7,882 bases of DNA from an uncultured Rhodopirellula sp. GTDB taxonomy: Bacteria > Planctomycetota > Planctomycetia > Pirellulales > Pirellulaceae. The notes under the pieces are model-generated. The model was not told the origin of the DNA and made no database searches. It saw only the letters and a list, made by a program, of their open reading frames with translations. The DNA lies in assembly GCA_913061385.1 (NCBI GenBank), contig CAJXTM010000139.1, forward strand, positions 1 to 7,882, in the 5' to 3' direction. Shown here in pieces: positions 6,815 through 7,882 of this stretch (positions are counted from its first letter, which is position 1; every line of letters starts with the position of its first letter). The translations under genes and the position numbers were made by a program.

Positions 6815-7768
6815 ATGTCCATTCGCATTGCTGACCTTTTTTGTGGAATCGGCGGTATTGCTGAAGCTGTACACCGGCGTCCCAAACCAACTGCAATTGG
6901 TGATGTATCGCTGCCTAGCTGCTCACAAACAAACCAACCCGTTATCGCAACTGCTATCGACATTGATCGCTCAGTTGCCACGCTGTACAAGAGTCACCAC
7001 GGGATCACTCCCCGGTGTTCAACAATTGAGTCACTGGACAGAGTGTCAGCAAATGCATCTGAGGATCTCGAAATGTGGTGGATGTCTCCCCCCTGCCAAC
7101 CCTACACGCGGCGCGGCCTACAACTTGGATCCAAAGACTCCCGAAGCCTCGCACTAGCTCGATTGATCGAACTGATCCCCTCTGCAGAGCCGCGATTTAT
7201 CGGCTTGGAAAATGTGCCAGCATTTGAAGGATCAAAACACCACCAGCAATTAACGCAAACACTCTGTAACGCAGGTTACCAATTTCGGGAGTACAAAATA
7301 TGTCCGACCGAGTTGGGAATTCCGATGCGACGAAAAAGATATTACTTACTTGCAAAACAAAGTGGCAACCCACTGCCCGATTTCGATCCCTCTAACTCAG
7401 CACAGCCCTTACAGAACTTCATTGACCCTGCATCATGGAACGATGCAGCATTGCACGTGCCCTCAGATTTGTTACAGCACTATCAAACCGCGATGAATAT
7501 CATTGACGCGAGCAGTCCTAACGCCGTCACAGCATGCTTCACATCGGCTTACGGAAAAAGCCCTATTAAGTCAGGCTCCTATCTACACTGCCAAAAACAA
7601 AATTTGGTGAGAAGATTCTCACCTAATGAGATCGCCAAGCTCATGGGATTCAGGGAGAATTTCTTCACATCAAGCGACTTAGGACAACGAAGCCAATATC
7701 GACTGATTGGAAATTCACTAGCGGTGCACGTTGTCCATTCGCTTTTATCGATTCTATTCGACGAATGA
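6815..7768 (+). CDS. Dnmt2-like cytosine-C5 methyltransferase (probable tRNA methyltransferase)
   Basis: This 317-residue enzyme has the C5-cytosine methyltransferase fold. Motif I is [10 protein letters not shown] (6-15), the AdoMet-binding acidic motif is AIDID (47-51), and motif IV is [11 protein letters not shown] (91-101) with catalytic C94. Motif VI is ENV (132-134), motif [19 protein letters not shown] (167-181), and motif [13 protein letters not shown] (296-307). Several features are those of Dnmt2/TRDMT1 rather than restriction-modification enzymes: a [13 protein letters not shown] motif IV followed by KDSRS, ENVPAFE, the target-recognition CFT..YG motif at 241-247, and a C-terminus reading [11 protein letters not shown] then [13 protein letters not shown]. 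Dnmt2 enzymes methylate C38 of tRNA-Asp or, in Geobacter, tRNA-Glu. The target-recognition domain is short, as in Dnmt2. An extra loop of about 15 residues separates motifs I and II. The ATG has GGAAG just upstream. No endonuclease gene adjoins it. The cytosine methyltransferase call is very secure; the tRNA target is inferred. Confidence 0.93.
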   Translation: MSIRIADLFCGIGGIAEAVHRRPKPTAIGDVSLPSCSQTNQPVIATAIDIDRSVATLYKSHHGITPRCSTIESLDRVSANASEDLEMWWMSPPCQPYTRRGLQLGSKDSRSLALARLIELIPSAEPRFIGLENVPAFEGSKHHQQLTQTLCNAGYQFREYKICPTELGIPMRRKRYYLLAKQSGNPLPDFDPSNSAQPLQNFIDPASWNDAALHVPSDLLQHYQTAMNIIDASSPNAVTACFTSAYGKSPIKSGSYLHCQKQNLVRRFSPNEIAKLMGFRENFFTSSDLGQRSQYRLIGNSLAVHVVHSLLSILFDE

Positions 7769-7782
7769 AAACCACCGCTCGA

Positions 7783-7882
7783 AATCCCAATCTCCACAAT
7801 CCCAATCTCCACAATCCCAAGCTCCACAATCCCAAGCTCCACAATCCCAAGCTCCACAATCCCAAGCTCCACAATCCCAAGC
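7783..7882. repeat. 15-bp tandem repeat array (minisatellite), continues past the window
   Basis: A head-to-tail array of a 15-bp unit, AATCCCAAGCTCCAC, starts 14 bp after the methyltransferase stop codon. Six full units (7783-7797, 7798-7812, 7813-7827, 7828-7842, 7843-7857, 7858-7872) and ten bases of a seventh are visible. The two units nearest the gene carry T instead of G at unit position 9; all others are identical. Because 15 is a multiple of three and the unit has no stop codon in any frame, all six frames stay open through it. On the minus strand this gives VELGI or WSLGL pentapeptides, which are artefacts unless a minus-strand gene enters from outside. The total copy number cannot be known from this window. 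Confidence 0.93.

Noticed and set aside
6630..7157. 175-codon plus-strand open frame overlapping the methyltransferase gene
   Set aside because: It is out of frame with the clear methyltransferase motifs over most of its length and shows no domain of its own.
6815..7768. A restriction-modification system built on the methyltransferase gene
   Set aside because: No endonuclease, specificity subunit or Vsr-like gene is in the window, and the motifs fit Dnmt2 better. A partner beyond 7882 cannot be excluded but would have to lie past the repeat array.
7579..7882. Minus-strand open frames encoding VELGI or WSLGL pentapeptide repeats
   Set aside because: They arise because the 15-bp repeat unit has no stop in any frame, and then run antisense to the methyltransferase gene. 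A minus-strand gene entering from beyond the window cannot be fully excluded, but nothing supports it.
7783..7882. CRISPR array
   Set aside because: The repeats are contiguous 15-bp units with no unique spacers.

Overview
The window looks like a piece of chromosome from a bacterium of moderate GC content (about half G+C by eye), most likely a planctomycete of the Pirellulales type. This assignment is an inference. It rests on the gene style: a sugar-acid dehydrogenase, UxaE-type epimerase and aldo/keto reductase cluster, an adenylate-kinase-like protein with a long C-terminal extension, an orphan hypothetical with GNAT-like character, loose gene spacing and weak Shine-Dalgarno sites. No rRNA, tRNA, CRISPR array, transposase or phage gene was seen.

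Layout. Positions 99-3673 carry three plus-strand genes that read as a carbohydrate-oxidation cluster: a zinc-dependent medium-chain alcohol/polyol dehydrogenase, a UxaE-family (tagaturonate epimerase type) protein, and an aldo/keto reductase resembling aldose (L-fucose / D-threo-aldose) 1-dehydrogenases. Their gaps (144 and 83 bp) contain no convincing terminator, so co-transcription is plausible. Short direct repeats lie just upstream of the first gene. Positions 3726-4964 (minus) encode an adenylate-kinase-like nucleoside monophosphate kinase with an unusual C-terminal extension of about 130 residues. Divergent from it, 5216-5827 (plus) encodes an uncharacterised protein that probably starts at GTG. 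Position 6016-6573 (minus) is a YqaB/beta-phosphoglucomutase-type HAD phosphatase. Divergent from that, 6815-7768 (plus) is a cytosine-C5 methyltransferase. The window ends inside a 15-bp tandem repeat array that begins 14 bp after the methyltransferase stop codon.

The most notable item is the methyltransferase. It would be auto-annotated as a DNA cytosine methyltransferase, but its motifs match the Dnmt2/TRDMT1 tRNA methyltransferase family along their whole length: [33 protein letters not shown], a CFT..YG target-recognition motif, and [12 protein letters not shown]. No restriction endonuclease or other restriction-modification partner is present. A bacterial Dnmt2-like enzyme, probably acting on tRNA, is the leading candidate for something under-described here.

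The first three genes probably interconvert and oxidise sugars or sugar acids released from polysaccharides. The HAD phosphatase may act on a sugar phosphate. The kinase, the hypothetical protein and the methyltransferase have no obvious functional link to that cluster.
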